Part shown: piece after piece, positions 39,256 through 48,433 of the stretch
Numbering within the stretch: the first letter of the stretch is position 1
How the letters are laid out: each line of letters opens with the position of its first letter
Source: PMNU01 sp035479375
GTDB lineage: Bacteria; Patescibacteriota; Saccharimonadia; Saccharimonadales; UBA4665
Assembly: GCA_035479375.1 (NCBI GenBank)
Contig: DATIIT010000010.1
Coordinates: 1 to 54,870 of the forward strand
Reading direction: 5' to 3'
DNA length: 54,870 nucleotides
Notes under the pieces: model-generated
What the model was told of the DNA's origin: nothing
Databases searched by the model: none
What the model saw: only the letters and a program-made list of their open reading frames with translations
Made by a program: the position numbers and the translations under genes

Positions 39256-39825
39256 ATGGGCGTCCCCACCACCGAAGTCACCGGCCACCCCACCGACATC
39301 CCCGGCCTCATTATTTTTGACGTCACCAAGGTGGGCGACGAGCGCGGCTACTTCCAGGAAAAATTCCAGAAAGCCAAGCTGGTGGCGGCCGGGCTGCCGG
39401 AATCGTTCAACGTCATCCAAAACAGCCTCAGCTACAACAAAGAGGCTGGCGTAGTCCGCGGCTTCCACGCCGAGCCGTGGGACAAATATATCTCGGTGGT
39501 CACCGGCAAGGTGTTTGCCGCGTACGTCGACCTGCGCAAAGGCCCCAGCTTTGGCAAGGTGGTTACGGTAGAAATTACACCTACCAAAGCGGTGTTTTTG
39601 CCGCGGGGCGTGGCCAACTCGTTCCAAACATTGGAGCCAGACACCTACTACCTGTACAGCGTGAACGCCCACTGGAGCGCCGACAACCTAGACAAATACT
39701 GTTTTGTTAACCTGGCCGACGCCGGCATCAACGTGCAGTGGCCAATCCCGCTGGACAAAGCCGTGATGAGCGACCGCGACCGCAACCACCCGCCGCTCAA
39801 AGACGTAACACCACTGGAGGTGTAA
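39256..39825 (+). CDS. rfbC: dTDP-4-dehydrorhamnose 3,5-epimerase
   Basis: 189 residues, RmlC cupin fold. VGDERGYFQEKFQ and the catalytic His in VVRGFHAEPWDKYISVVTG are visible, with VYADL-type strand AAYVDLRKGPSFGKV and the second acid-base Tyr region TYYLYSVNAHW. It flips C3 and C5 of the 4-keto sugar. The next gene's ATG directly follows its stop. Confidence 0.93.
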   Translation: MGVPTTEVTGHPTDIPGLIIFDVTKVGDERGYFQEKFQKAKLVAAGLPESFNVIQNSLSYNKEAGVVRGFHAEPWDKYISVVTGKVFAAYVDLRKGPSFGKVVTVEITPTKAVFLPRGVANSFQTLEPDTYYLYSVNAHWSADNLDKYCFVNLADAGINVQWPIPLDKAVMSDRDRNHPPLKDVTPLEV

Positions 39826-40701
39826 ATGGACGAATCCCGCATCTTAATTGTTGGCGCCTACGGGCAACTGGGCAAAGCGCTGCAGGCGCAGTATCCCAAA
39901 GCTATTGCCGTAGACCGCGACACGTTCGACATGACCGATTGGGACATGCTCCAAAAGTACGACTGGTCTAAGGTTGACGTCATTTTGAACGCTGCCGCCT
40001 ACACCAACGTGGACGAGGCCGAAACAGATGACGGCCGCGTTGCCGTCTGGAAAATAAATGCCATTGCGCCGGGCTATCTTAGCAAAATTGCCACCGAGCA
40101 CGGACTGGTGCTTGTGCACCTCTCCAGCGATTACGTCTTTGACGGACGCCAGCCCAACCACTCCGAAACAGAGACAGTTGCGCCGCTGGGCGTCTACGGC
40201 CAGGCCAAGGCGGCCGGCGACATCGCGGTTAGCATCACGCCCAAGCACTACATTATGCGCATCCAGGCGCTGGTTGGCGAGGGGCACAACTTTGTGCGCA
40301 TCATGCTGGGGCTGGCGGCAAAAGACATTGCCCCAACGGTGGTGGACGACCAAATCACCCGGCTTACCTTCACGCCCACGCTGGTGATGGGCATCGACCA
40401 CCTGCTCAAAACCAAGGCGCCTTTTGGCACGTACAACCTCACCAACGACGGCGAGCCGGCTAGCTGGGCAGACATCACGCGGCTCATTTTTAAAGAAATT
40501 GGGCGCGAGGACCTGCATGTAACCAACACCAGCACCGCCGAGTACTTCAAAAGCAAGCCGCACGTCTCGCCGCGCCCGCTCAAAAGCTATTTTGACCTCA
40601 CTAAAATTAAGGCGGCCGGCTTCCAGCCCAGCGGTTGGCGCGAAGAACTGCACGCCTACATCCAAGCCGAGCAAGCCAAACCCAAGGAGGACAACCAATG
40701 A
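39826..40701 (+). CDS. rfbD: dTDP-4-dehydrorhamnose reductase
   Basis: 291 residues, short SDR. NAD(P)-binding LIVGAYGQLGKALQ, VILNAAAYTNVDEAE, LSSDYVFDG, and GVYGQAKAAGD with the YxxxK catalytic pair. It reduces the 4-keto group to give dTDP-L-rhamnose. It overlaps rfbA by 4 nt; the rfbA Shine-Dalgarno AAGGAGG lies in its last codons. Confidence 0.95.
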   Translation: MDESRILIVGAYGQLGKALQAQYPKAIAVDRDTFDMTDWDMLQKYDWSKVDVILNAAAYTNVDEAETDDGRVAVWKINAIAPGYLSKIATEHGLVLVHLSSDYVFDGRQPNHSETETVAPLGVYGQAKAAGDIAVSITPKHYIMRIQALVGEGHNFVRIMLGLAAKDIAPTVVDDQITRLTFTPTLVMGIDHLLKTKAPFGTYNLTNDGEPASWADITRLIFKEIGREDLHVTNTSTAEYFKSKPHVSPRPLKSYFDLTKIKAAGFQPSGWREELHAYIQAEQAKPKEDNQ

Positions 40702-41570
40702 AAGGCATAATTCTGGCGGGCGGCTCGGGCACGCGGCTGTACCCCATCACCAAAGGCATCTCCAAGCAGCTGATGCCCATTTACGACAAGCCCATGATTT
40801 ACTACCCTTTGTCCACCCTGCTGATGGCCGGCATCCGCGACATTTTAATTATCACCACACCAGATGAGCAGGCGCAGTTCCAAAGATTATTGGGCGATGG
40901 CTCGCAGCTGGGCTGCAACTTCCAGTACGCGGCGCAGCCGAGCCCGGACGGGCTGGCGCAAGCCTTCATCATTGGCGAAGAATTTATTGGCAACGACAAA
41001 GTCTGCCTCATTTTGGGCGACAACATTTTCTACGCCGCCGGTTTTGAAGAGACCCTGCGCCAGTGCGGCGACCCAGACGGCGGCATCATCTTTGGCTACG
41101 CCGTGGCCGACCCAGAGCGCTACGGCGTCATCGAGTTTGACGATGAGCGCAACGTCGTCTCCATAGAAGAAAAACCAGCTGAGCCCAAGAGCAACTTCAT
41201 GGTGCCCGGCCTGTACTTTTACGACAACGACGTCATTGAAATTGCCAAAAGCATCAAGCCATCAGACCGCGGCGAAATTGAGATTACCGCCGTAAACGAC
41301 GCCTACTTGCAGCGCGGCAAGCTCAAGGTGCAGCTGTTGGACCGCGGCACGGCCTGGCTGGACACCGGCACCTTTGCCAGCATGAACGACGCCGCCCAGT
41401 TTGTGGAAATTATCGAGAAGCGCACCGGCCTCAAAATCGGTTGCATCGAGGAAGTGGCCTGGCAGCAAGGCTTCATCGAGGACTCGCAGCTGGTGGACCT
41501 GGCCGAAAGCCTGGTAAAAAGCGGCTACGGGCAGTACCTGCACAAGCTGCTGGCGGAAAAGCGCCCATGA
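40698..41570 (+). CDS. rfbA: Glucose-1-phosphate thymidylyltransferase
   Basis: 290 residues, first step of the dTDP-rhamnose path. GIILAGGSGTRLYPITKGI, QLMPIYDKPMIYYPLSTLL, LGDNIFYAAG, EKPAEPKSNFMVPGLYFYD and WLDTGTFASM are all canonical. ATG 40698 overlaps the rfbD stop (ATGA) and has AAGGAGG 8 nt upstream. The gtrA that follows overlaps it by 4 nt in the same way. Confidence 0.95.
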   Translation: MKGIILAGGSGTRLYPITKGISKQLMPIYDKPMIYYPLSTLLMAGIRDILIITTPDEQAQFQRLLGDGSQLGCNFQYAAQPSPDGLAQAFIIGEEFIGNDKVCLILGDNIFYAAGFEETLRQCGDPDGGIIFGYAVADPERYGVIEFDDERNVVSIEEKPAEPKSNFMVPGLYFYDNDVIEIAKSIKPSDRGEIEITAVNDAYLQRGKLKVQLLDRGTAWLDTGTFASMNDAAQFVEIIEKRTGLKIGCIEEVAWQQGFIEDSQLVDLAESLVKSGYGQYLHKLLAEKRP

Positions 41571-41992
41571 ACCGCGGCCTGCTCAGCAAAAAGGTGGCGC
41601 AACAATTTGTACGCTACTTTGCCGTAGCCGGCGTGGGGCTGGCGGTGGATTTTGGCACGGTTATTTTTACCAAGCAAGTGCTGGGATTTTACTACCTGCT
41701 GGCGGTGTGCTGCGGGTTTATTTTAGGCCTTATTTTTACCTATTTTTTTAGCAACAAATTTGTGTTTGGCGCGCCAAAGGGCGACCACCGCAAAGTGTTC
41801 TTGCTGTTTGGCGTGGTGGGGTTGGTGGGGCTCGGCATCCTCAATATTCTGATGCTGGTGCTCACTGGCTGGCTGGGCGTGAATTACATCGTGGCCAAAG
41901 CGCTGGCCACGGTTGTGGTGTTTGCTTGGAACTTCTTGGCGCGGCGCACGCTGTTCCACAACGAAGAGCTGGAGCAAGTTCAGCCGGTGTAG
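41567..41992 (+). CDS. GtrA family membrane protein
   Basis: 141 residues with four spans; FVRYFAVAGVGLAVDFGTVI opens span one and TYFFSNKFVFG, AWNFLARRTLFHNEE are the GtrA end motifs. It is translationally coupled to rfbA (ATGA) and closes the rhamnose run, so it may help move a polyprenyl-linked sugar. It ends 13 nt into the convergent isomerase gene. Confidence 0.9.
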   Translation: MNRGLLSKKVAQQFVRYFAVAGVGLAVDFGTVIFTKQVLGFYYLLAVCCGFILGLIFTYFFSNKFVFGAPKGDHRKVFLLFGVVGLVGLGILNILMLVLTGWLGVNYIVAKALATVVVFAWNFLARRTLFHNEELEQVQPV

Positions 41993-42798
41993 ACGCTTTG
42001 GGCAAAGCGCACGGCGTCAGCCACGCGCTGGATGTTGGTGCCCGGCTCGCCCGGCTTCATTTCTATGGACACGAACTTGTCGTAGCCGGTTTGGCGTAGG
42101 GCTTCGGCGGCGGCGCAGTGCGGCACATCGGGCAGGTCGGCCACGGCTTCCAGCATCGGCGAGCTGATGTGGAAATGCTGCATCACATCTTTGGCGGCGT
42201 GGATAGAAGCCGGCACGTCGTCCCCGGCCAGGACCATGCAGGCGATGTCCAGGTGCAGCCCAAAGCCCGGGTTATGCACCGCGCGCACCAGCGACATGCC
42301 GGCGTCCGCGGTGGTCACAAAATCGCAATTGTACTGCGGGGCGTTGGGCTCAATGCAAAACCGCGTGCCCTGCGCTTTGGCAGTGTCGCCCAGGGCGCCA
42401 AAAAACTCCCGGGCAATTTTTGTGGCCTCGGCTTCCGGCATCTTCCCGCGCTGGCGGTTCTTGGGCGAGCCGAACACCAGCACGCCCGCGTCCATGCGCC
42501 CGGCCAAACGGATAAACTCTTGCAGATAGGCCAGAGTTTCGGCGCGGTTTTCATCGCCCTCAAACAGCTTGAGGTCTGGGCGGGTAAACAGCATGGATTG
42601 GAACGCAACCACCGTAATGCCGTGTTGTTTCCAGAAATCCAGATACTCGGCGACCTGCGCGTCGGGGACATGCAGCGGGTCATCCCACACCTTGGTGGGC
42701 GCGATTTCCACATAGCGAACGCCCAGCTCCTGTAGTTTTTTGGCAGCTTGCGGCTCTTCTTCGGCCGTCCAGGCGATGTTTGATACAGCTAGTTTCAT
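41980..42798 (-). CDS. Sugar phosphate isomerase/epimerase (AP-endonuclease-2 TIM barrel)
   Basis: 272 residues. The xylose-isomerase-like barrel shows SNIAWTAEEEPQAAKKLQEL, FQSMLFTRPDL, VFGSPKNR, the metal Glu in FCIEPNAP, the Asp/His pair in GLHLDIACM, HFHISSPM, and final Glu in VSIEMKPGE. The paralogue just upstream has the same motifs, so both are likely active on related sugars. Typical members act on ketoses or inositol derivatives. AAGGAGA site before the ATG. Confidence 0.88.
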   Translation of the reverse strand: MKLAVSNIAWTAEEEPQAAKKLQELGVRYVEIAPTKVWDDPLHVPDAQVAEYLDFWKQHGITVVAFQSMLFTRPDLKLFEGDENRAETLAYLQEFIRLAGRMDAGVLVFGSPKNRQRGKMPEAEATKIAREFFGALGDTAKAQGTRFCIEPNAPQYNCDFVTTADAGMSLVRAVHNPGFGLHLDIACMVLAGDDVPASIHAAKDVMQHFHISSPMLEAVADLPDVPHCAAAEALRQTGYDKFVSIEMKPGEPGTNIQRVADAVRFAQSVYTG

Positions 42799-42807
42799 GG
42801 TTTCTCC

Positions 42808-43644
42808 TTACGCTGCTTGGTTATAGGCGGCTTGCACAACCTCCACTTCTTGCAGATAGGCGGCTACTGGGTCTTGCGCGCCAGCCGGCGGGCGCATTTC
42901 GAGTGACACGTACCCGTCAAAGCCGGCGGTGCGCAGGGCGTAGCCCATCTGCCGGTGGGGAACCTCGGGATGGGTGCTGGGCGGCTCCAGGTTTGGTGCG
43001 CTAGCGTCAAACGACGTAATACCCACAGCAGCTTGTGCGGCGGCGATTTCGAGCGGCGGGCTCGACTGCGGCTGGCCGGCAATCGCCGCGCTATCTAGGT
43101 GCAGGCCAACGCCGTGGGCGCCGGGGGCACCAACCACCTCCCGCACGCGCTGCACAAATTGTACGCCCTGCACGGTAGTGGTAATAAACTCGTTTCCGTA
43201 GCCGGACAGCGGCTCAATACAAAGCGTGGTGTTGTTCTGTGCGGCTGCCACAGCCACCTCGCTAAAGACCGCCACGGCATCCACGTGGTTTACCTCGCGG
43301 CGCAAGGTAGGCGACCCAAAAATGAGCGAGGTAGCGCCCAAGCGCCCGGCCAAATCCGCCTGCCGCTTTAGGTGTTCTGTGAGCACACGCTGCCCGGCCT
43401 TGTCGCCAGACAAGGCTGCACCCTCCAGGTTATAAACCAATGACTGCATACCCACCACCGCCAGGCCAGCGCCGGTGACGCGGTTATGGAAGTCGCGGGC
43501 TTGCCGCCGGTTGACAGCGGGTGCTTCTGGCCAGACCATAGTTGGCGCAATCACCAGCCCGGTAACGCCGCGTTCGCGCAGCCCGGGCAACATGATGTCG
43601 AGCTGTCCTGGTGCCCACCCGATGTTCGACGCCGCTATCTTCAC
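42808..43644 (-). CDS. Second sugar phosphate isomerase/epimerase
   Basis: 278 residues; paralogue of the gene 9 nt downstream. It has AASNIGWAPGQLD, GMQSLVYN (compare FQSMLFT), LIFGSPTLRR, metal Glu in LCIEPLSG, GLHLDSAAI, and VSLEMRPP. The His of the HFHISS step is replaced by FDASAPNLEP, so chemistry may differ between the two. Start is GTG 43644, overlapping the upstream epimerase gene by 4 nt (GTGA), with AAAAGG upstream. Confidence 0.86.
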   Translation of the reverse strand: MKIAASNIGWAPGQLDIMLPGLRERGVTGLVIAPTMVWPEAPAVNRRQARDFHNRVTGAGLAVVGMQSLVYNLEGAALSGDKAGQRVLTEHLKRQADLAGRLGATSLIFGSPTLRREVNHVDAVAVFSEVAVAAAQNNTTLCIEPLSGYGNEFITTTVQGVQFVQRVREVVGAPGAHGVGLHLDSAAIAGQPQSSPPLEIAAAQAAVGITSFDASAPNLEPPSTHPEVPHRQMGYALRTAGFDGYVSLEMRPPAGAQDPVAAYLQEVEVVQAAYNQAA

Positions 43645-44417
43645 GCTTTTGCCTTTTCGGCCGACACAAAGGCCTTGATGTCGTCCAGCCCCTGCTGCTT
43701 AGTGTAGAGGTACGTGCCGCTGCCGCCGTACAGCGTGGCGTGCTTGCTGTGCATGTCCCAAAATGCCGGCTTAACACCTTCCGGCTCCTGGTGGAAATCT
43801 GCCAGGCCAAAGCAATAGGCGGCGATGTCTGCGGTACGCACCGGCTCCGCGGCCAGATTTACCAATGGCAATTCGTTGTCCAGCGCCGTCTGGATGTCCT
43901 GCCAAATGTTGGCCAGGTTGTAGTACTGGTACATGCCCTCGCTATGGATTTTATCTACCATGTTGTTGTGCAGCAGGTCAAAAATGACGTTTTTCTTGAG
44001 GCCGGGGCCAAACAGGCCCGGCAAGCGCACAATGAGCGCCTCCGGGAAATTTCCCCGCACAAACTCTTCCAGGTGGTAGCGGTTCTGGCCGTAGGGCAGC
44101 AGGCCGTCGGTGTCAATGGGCGTGTCTTCATCGGCGCCATTAGGGCTTTTGTATACGCCCACGGTGGAAATCAGCACGAACTTCTTGGCCTGCACTTTTT
44201 TAATGTGCCCGATGAATTCATTGATCTCCGCCAGGTCGGCCGCGCCTTCCTGGTTGATGCGCCACATGTCGGCACGGTTGGCGGCGCTTACCACCAGGTC
44301 GTACTCCTTGCCTTCAATGTCGGCAATGTTTTTGCTGTTATATAAATCGTCAAAGTGGTGCTGCGCGGCCAAGTTGCTGCCAACGAAGCCGGTGTAGCCG
44401 ATGAGTGCGGTTGCCAT
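43641..44417 (-). CDS. Short NAD-dependent sugar epimerase/dehydratase-like protein
   Basis: 258 residues, an atypical SDR. The Rossmann start is ALIGYTGFVGSNLAAQ; VVSAANRADMWRIN replaces the usual loop. Catalytic-like residues are STVGVYKSPNG and PYGQNRYHLEEFV (Tyr then His, not YxxxK), so Lys is missing. LIVRLPGLFGPGLKKN is typical. It probably acts on a sugar nucleotide or its product, with the two isomerases. GGGGG lies 7 nt before ATG 44417. Function unproved. Confidence 0.8.
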   Translation of the reverse strand: MATALIGYTGFVGSNLAAQHHFDDLYNSKNIADIEGKEYDLVVSAANRADMWRINQEGAADLAEINEFIGHIKKVQAKKFVLISTVGVYKSPNGADEDTPIDTDGLLPYGQNRYHLEEFVRGNFPEALIVRLPGLFGPGLKKNVIFDLLHNNMVDKIHSEGMYQYYNLANIWQDIQTALDNELPLVNLAAEPVRTADIAAYCFGLADFHQEPEGVKPAFWDMHSKHATLYGGSGTYLYTKQQGLDDIKAFVSAEKAKA

Positions 44418-44436
44418 TTGTACCCCCTTACTTAAA

Positions 44437-45384
44437 CTAACGTCGCACGGGCGGCCGGTAGCCGTGCGTTTCGCCAAACTGCGCACTCAGCTCTTCAAGC
44501 AGCCTCATCTTCGTTTCTAGTGATGCGCCTTCAAATTGCGCCAAGGTGCGCCGCACTGTCGCGGCGACAGCCTGGGGATTGTCGGCCTGTGGCACGCGGC
44601 TTTCATTGAGTAAGTGGGCCAACTGCATATCGAACTGGTCTACACGCTTTCCATCAAATTGTGGGTTGCCGGTTTCTTGAGCAACCATTTTTGGCGGATA
44701 CTTAAAGCCGAGGGCGACACTGCCGAGGGCCAGGCCCTCCTGCCGCGCCGTCATCGGCGTCTCGTACAGGTAAAGCCAGTTGTTCTTCTTAACTTCAGGC
44801 GTGTCAGTCGCATCGTAGCGGCCCAGCACTTCTGCACCGGCTGCGCTGAAGCCGCGCGGGCCAGCCAACGTGTCAGGCGGCAGGTCATGGACTTGCTCCA
44901 GTACCCAGCCAGCCAGATGCTCAGTGCGCTCTTGCACCGGCGGCATAGAAGCCAAGGATTCTGGGGTGCGGCCGATCACCAAGACGTCGGCGGTATCGAG
45001 TGCGGCGCTGAGCTCAGGAACGTACAACGGAACATCCGGCTTCTCGGACTCCACGCCAACAACCTTGGTCGCACCACCTTCAACCAGGTGTTTGACGCCT
45101 TGCTGACGCTGGGTGGCAATGCCACCGACTTCAGCGCGCAATACGACAGCGCCCCGCTCACGATGGGCATCCGCGACCCAAGTGGGCGCCCAATCTGGAT
45201 GTGCGTCTGGTGCCTTTTGGGGAGAACCATCTACAAACACCGCCGGCACACCGGCATCGCGGGCTCGCTCAGCAAATAGCAGCGAAGCGTCGACTCGCGG
45301 GTCGGGGCCAGTGTAATAAATACCGGCCGTAAACGCGACATCAGCTCCGGCATACGGGCCACCCTCAACACTTGTAACACTCAT
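44437..45384 (-). CDS. Orphan protein of the glycan subcluster
   Basis: 315 residues, no membrane span. The N-terminus (VAFTAGIYYTGPDPRVDASL, GVPAVFVDGSPQ) and VVLRAEVGGIATQRQQGVKH suggest an alpha/beta domain with a possible nucleotide-sugar site. A later stretch NNWLYLYETPMTARQEGLAL and KRVDQFDMQLAHLLNE is distinctive, and the C-terminus is helical. I do not recognise the family; a glycosyltransferase-like (GT-A) fold is a guess. AAGGAGA site and its own promoter upstream. Confidence 0.65.
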   Translation of the reverse strand: MSVTSVEGGPYAGADVAFTAGIYYTGPDPRVDASLLFAERARDAGVPAVFVDGSPQKAPDAHPDWAPTWVADAHRERGAVVLRAEVGGIATQRQQGVKHLVEGGATKVVGVESEKPDVPLYVPELSAALDTADVLVIGRTPESLASMPPVQERTEHLAGWVLEQVHDLPPDTLAGPRGFSAAGAEVLGRYDATDTPEVKKNNWLYLYETPMTARQEGLALGSVALGFKYPPKMVAQETGNPQFDGKRVDQFDMQLAHLLNESRVPQADNPQAVAATVRRTLAQFEGASLETKMRLLEELSAQFGETHGYRPPVRR

Positions 45385-45419
45385 ATATGATCTCCTTATA
45401 TCCCTGAAACTAACTTGGT

Positions 45420-45448
45420 ACTATATCCCGCCCCGCTGACGCCAGCAA
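45420..45448 (-). promoter_or_regulatory. Internal promoter of the isomerase/epimerase subcluster
   Basis: Minus strand TTGCTG (45448-45443), 17 nt, TATAGT (45425-45420). A dyad GCTG-GCGT-CAGC overlaps the -35. The leader of about 35 nt holds the Shine-Dalgarno of the orphan gene. Confidence 0.5.
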
Positions 45449-45464
45449 GCATGGGCGCAATGCG

Positions 45465-46295
45465 CTACCTAGCCTTCTTTGGGTTGTATTGCCGCAGCGC
45501 TGCCTTAAACAACACTTTCAGCACATGCGCGTTGCCCTTCAGCGGGCTGATTTTGGTAGGCGTCTTGCCCTTTGGCGGGTACGCGCGCGTCACCGGTGTT
45601 TCAATGAGGCGGTATTTCTTGGGCGAGCGGGCACTCTCCACGCTGAGATAGTAGTGCAGCTCGTATGTCATGAAGATGTCGCGCAGCACGGCCAGGTCTT
45701 CGTCGCGCAGCAGCCGGCCACTGTAGGCGCGGAAACCGTTGGTGGTGTCGGTGTGCTTGTGGCGCGAGGCCAGGCTCAAAAGCGGCGCATGCAGCAGGTG
45801 CAAGCCCAGCGTGCGCTCCAGCGGCGTGTTAATGGCATGGCCACCGGGGATGAAGCGCGAGCCCTGGATGTGGTCGTAGCCCTCGTCCAGCAGGCGCACA
45901 AAATCGGGCAGCGCGGTAATGTCGTCCTTGCCGTTGCCGTCCACCACCACAACGCCCTCGTAGCCTTCGTGCAGCGCCCAGGCAAAGGCCATGCGCATTT
46001 GGGCGCTCAGCTTGCCCGGCCCTTTCTTGGTGAGCAGGGCGCGGACGTTCTGTTTCTTCAAAAAGTCTAGCTCCAGCGAACCGTCTTTGCTGCCGCCGTC
46101 GGCGATCACTACGTCCAGCTGCGCCGTGAACGGCTTCATGGCCTTGAGTTGCTTCTGGATGCGCTCGCCCTCGTTAATCACAAACACGCAGACGCAGTAG
46201 TTGTGCTTTTTAGCGGCCAGGACGTCGGCCGTAAAGTCCGGGAACTCCCACGTTTTGTGTTTTTTGCGGATTTCTTCGGTAATAGAATGGCTCAT
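45465..46295 (-). CDS. GT2-family glycosyltransferase
   Basis: 276 residues, GT-A fold. VCVFVINEGERIQKQL, VVIADGGSKDGSL (first Asp), VVVVDGNGKDDI (DxD-like DGN), GSRFIPGGH and FRAYSGRLLRD. It resembles dolichyl-phosphate-mannose-synthase-like enzymes; no C-terminal membrane span. Start ATG 46295 is chosen from the extended -10 seven nt upstream; an ATG at 46304 lies inside that box. Confidence 0.87.
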   Translation of the reverse strand: MSHSITEEIRKKHKTWEFPDFTADVLAAKKHNYCVCVFVINEGERIQKQLKAMKPFTAQLDVVIADGGSKDGSLELDFLKKQNVRALLTKKGPGKLSAQMRMAFAWALHEGYEGVVVVDGNGKDDITALPDFVRLLDEGYDHIQGSRFIPGGHAINTPLERTLGLHLLHAPLLSLASRHKHTDTTNGFRAYSGRLLRDEDLAVLRDIFMTYELHYYLSVESARSPKKYRLIETPVTRAYPPKGKTPTKISPLKGNAHVLKVLFKAALRQYNPKKAR

Positions 46296-46302
46296 AGCGC
46301 CC

Positions 46303-46311
46303 ATAGTAGCA
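46303..46311 (-). promoter_or_regulatory. Extended -10 seven nt before a GT2 gene
   Basis: TGC-TACTAT on the minus strand, 7 nt, ATG 46295. Probable leaderless start. Confidence 0.5.
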
Positions 46312-46344
46312 CCCGCTTCGTAAAAGTCCAACAAGGCGCCTAGC

Positions 46345-47331
46345 TCAGCTCGCAATATTCCGCCGCGTGGCATCCGCCACGCTCACCTTGCTTAGCAGCT
46401 CGTCGGCGATGTGGTACGGCGTCTCGCCCCGCGACTGCTGCAGGATGTTGCCAAGGTACTCGCACATGAAAGCCAGAATGGCAAACAGCAGGAAAAACAT
46501 CGCCGCAGATTGCAGTGACTGCGTCGGCCAGCCCTGCGCCACATTGTGCTTAAACAACACCACCAGCACCACATACCCGGCATACAACAGGTTGAGTGCC
46601 GAGCCCAAAAACCCCAGCCAAGCCAAAAAACGCAGCGGCCGGTTGGAGTAATTGGTGGACAGCTCCAGTGCCGAGGCCACCAACTTGCGCACCGGTTTGC
46701 GCTCCGGCTTGAAGCTCGGCCGCGTGTCGTAGGCCAGTTCCTTGGAGCTGTAGCCAATGAGCCGCGCCATGTAGCGGATGTGCCGCGCGTGGCGGTTGCT
46801 GCGCGTCATGGCGTTCACCGCGCGGCGGTCCAGCGCCATAAAGTACGTGGCGTTTTCCGGGATGGAGATCTTCAGAAACTTCTTGTTGTACCAGTAAAAC
46901 AGGCGGGCGCCGTGGTGGTTGACCCAGCTAGCGCGCAGGCGTTGCTTGCTGACGCCAAAGACGAGGTCGTACTCCTCGGCCGCGTGCACAAAGGCTGGGA
47001 CTGCGGCCACCGGGTCGTGCAGTGTCTTAATAACCACGATGTCGCCAATGGCCGCCTCCAGCCCGGCAAACACACACACGTCCACCGAGTCTGCCCGCGA
47101 CAAGCGCAGCACGCGCACACACGGCGTGGTGTCCAAAAGCGCCACCACTTTTTGCAGCTCGCGCTTGGGCACGCGGTTGTCCACCAAAATAATTTCGTAG
47201 TTGGCGTAGCGTTTTTTAAGCAGCGTACTCAGCCCGCGCACTTCGGTGTGCAGGTTGCTGCTGTGTTCGTCCGTCACCACCACCACGGAAACAAATGTGT
47301 CGGCCGGCGCAGCTTTTGTTTGCTTAGGCAT
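46345..47331 (-). CDS. GT2-family glycosyltransferase with two C-terminal spans
   Basis: 328 residues. GT-A core: FVSVVVVTDEHSSNLHTEV, YEIILVDNRVP, RVLRLSRADSVDVCVFAGLE, GDIVVIKTLHDPVA (D-P in place of DxD). Two spans near the C-terminus (LRFLAWLGFLGSALNLLYA; AAMFFLLFAILAFMCEYL), as in DPMS-like enzymes that work with GtrA. CPR forms with altered DxD are known to be hard to assign. Start at 47331 overlaps the FAD gene by 8 nt. Confidence 0.85.
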   Translation of the reverse strand: MPKQTKAAPADTFVSVVVVTDEHSSNLHTEVRGLSTLLKKRYANYEIILVDNRVPKRELQKVVALLDTTPCVRVLRLSRADSVDVCVFAGLEAAIGDIVVIKTLHDPVAAVPAFVHAAEEYDLVFGVSKQRLRASWVNHHGARLFYWYNKKFLKISIPENATYFMALDRRAVNAMTRSNRHARHIRYMARLIGYSSKELAYDTRPSFKPERKPVRKLVASALELSTNYSNRPLRFLAWLGFLGSALNLLYAGYVVLVVLFKHNVAQGWPTQSLQSAAMFFLLFAILAFMCEYLGNILQQSRGETPYHIADELLSKVSVADATRRNIAS

Positions 47332-48433
47332 ACAGCACGTCCAGTTCGCGGAAGGCGTCATATATATTGTCGAGCTTGCCGCCCATCACGCAGTGGTAGC
47401 CGGGCAGGCCGTGGTTCTTGCGGAATAAAATTGGCCGGCTGTCGTCGTGCTCGCTTTTGGGCAGCACTGTCTTGATTTCCCACAGCGAGTCTTGGTGCTC
47501 AATTTTTCCCAGCAGCGGCATGTAGCGCCGCACGTCGGCCAGCATTTGCGGGAAGTGGCTGACGCGCGCCACCTGCTGCAAATAGTCGTGGCCGTCGCGG
47601 TAGTTTTCTGCGGTGTCGTGCCACTCGCTGTGCGGGGTGTAGCGGACGTGCGACAGCGTGGCCAGCCCGCGCGCCGGGAAGGGCATGAAGGAGAAAAACG
47701 GGCCGCACATCATGGTCACGGACAAGTTTTGCAGCTCCGGCGGCAAGCTTACCAGGCACATTTCGGCCAGCTCGTGCTTGAGGTCCAGGACCGGCAACCG
47801 CGACTGCTTATTTAACTTGTTAATCATGGAATAGGCGCAATTGAAGACTTGCTTGGCCTCGAGCTGGCCGCCTTGCTCGGTTTCCACCAGCAGCGTCCCG
47901 CCCTTTGGCTTGGATACTGAGCGCACAGCCGCGCCGGTGCGCAGCTCCACGCCGTGGCCGTTCAGGCGGCCAAGCAACTGGCCTTTGAGTTTGTCGGCGT
48001 CAAAGGCATATTCGCGCACCTTAAAGACGTCTTCCACTAAGTGCTTGTCAAACAGGGCTTTGACGGCCGCGGGCGCGGGCTGCGCCTCGGCGCCAATGCG
48101 GTCGCAAAACAACTTAAATTGCCGGGCAGAGACCTTGGAAAAATTGCGCGCCACGGCGTAGTATTTATCAAAATCGCTCACAATGGCCGGCCGGTGGTCT
48201 TTCACAAACCGGTCGAAATTGAACTGCGACCTGAGGCCGGTGAGCAAGCTGCGCGGATAATGGTACCCGCCGTGCACCCGCGCCTGGTTGTTGTACGAGG
48301 CGTGGCGCATCACCTCCGGCTCTTTGTCTAGCACCAGCACCTTTTTTTGGCCGAGCCGGGCGCGCAGGTAATCGGCAATGCTGAGTCCAAAAAAGCCGCC
48401 CCCAATCACAATGGTGTCATATCCCCTGGCCAT
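47324..48433 (-). CDS. FAD-dependent oxidoreductase (DAO fold)
   Basis: 369 residues. The FAD Rossmann motif is DTIVIGGGFFGLSIADYL; LVLDKEPEVMRHASYNNQAR with HGGYHYPRS follows, then the substrate domain and GYHCVMGGKLDNIYDAF at the C-terminus. It resembles DAO-type oxidases and UDP-galactopyranose-mutase-like proteins in polysaccharide loci, but the mutase motif is absent. Substrate unknown. A TATACT box lies 10 nt before the ATG; the GT2 downstream is cotranscribed. Confidence 0.85.
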   Translation of the reverse strand: MARGYDTIVIGGGFFGLSIADYLRARLGQKKVLVLDKEPEVMRHASYNNQARVHGGYHYPRSLLTGLRSQFNFDRFVKDHRPAIVSDFDKYYAVARNFSKVSARQFKLFCDRIGAEAQPAPAAVKALFDKHLVEDVFKVREYAFDADKLKGQLLGRLNGHGVELRTGAAVRSVSKPKGGTLLVETEQGGQLEAKQVFNCAYSMINKLNKQSRLPVLDLKHELAEMCLVSLPPELQNLSVTMMCGPFFSFMPFPARGLATLSHVRYTPHSEWHDTAENYRDGHDYLQQVARVSHFPQMLADVRRYMPLLGKIEHQDSLWEIKTVLPKSEHDDSRPILFRKNHGLPGYHCVMGGKLDNIYDAFRELDVLYA

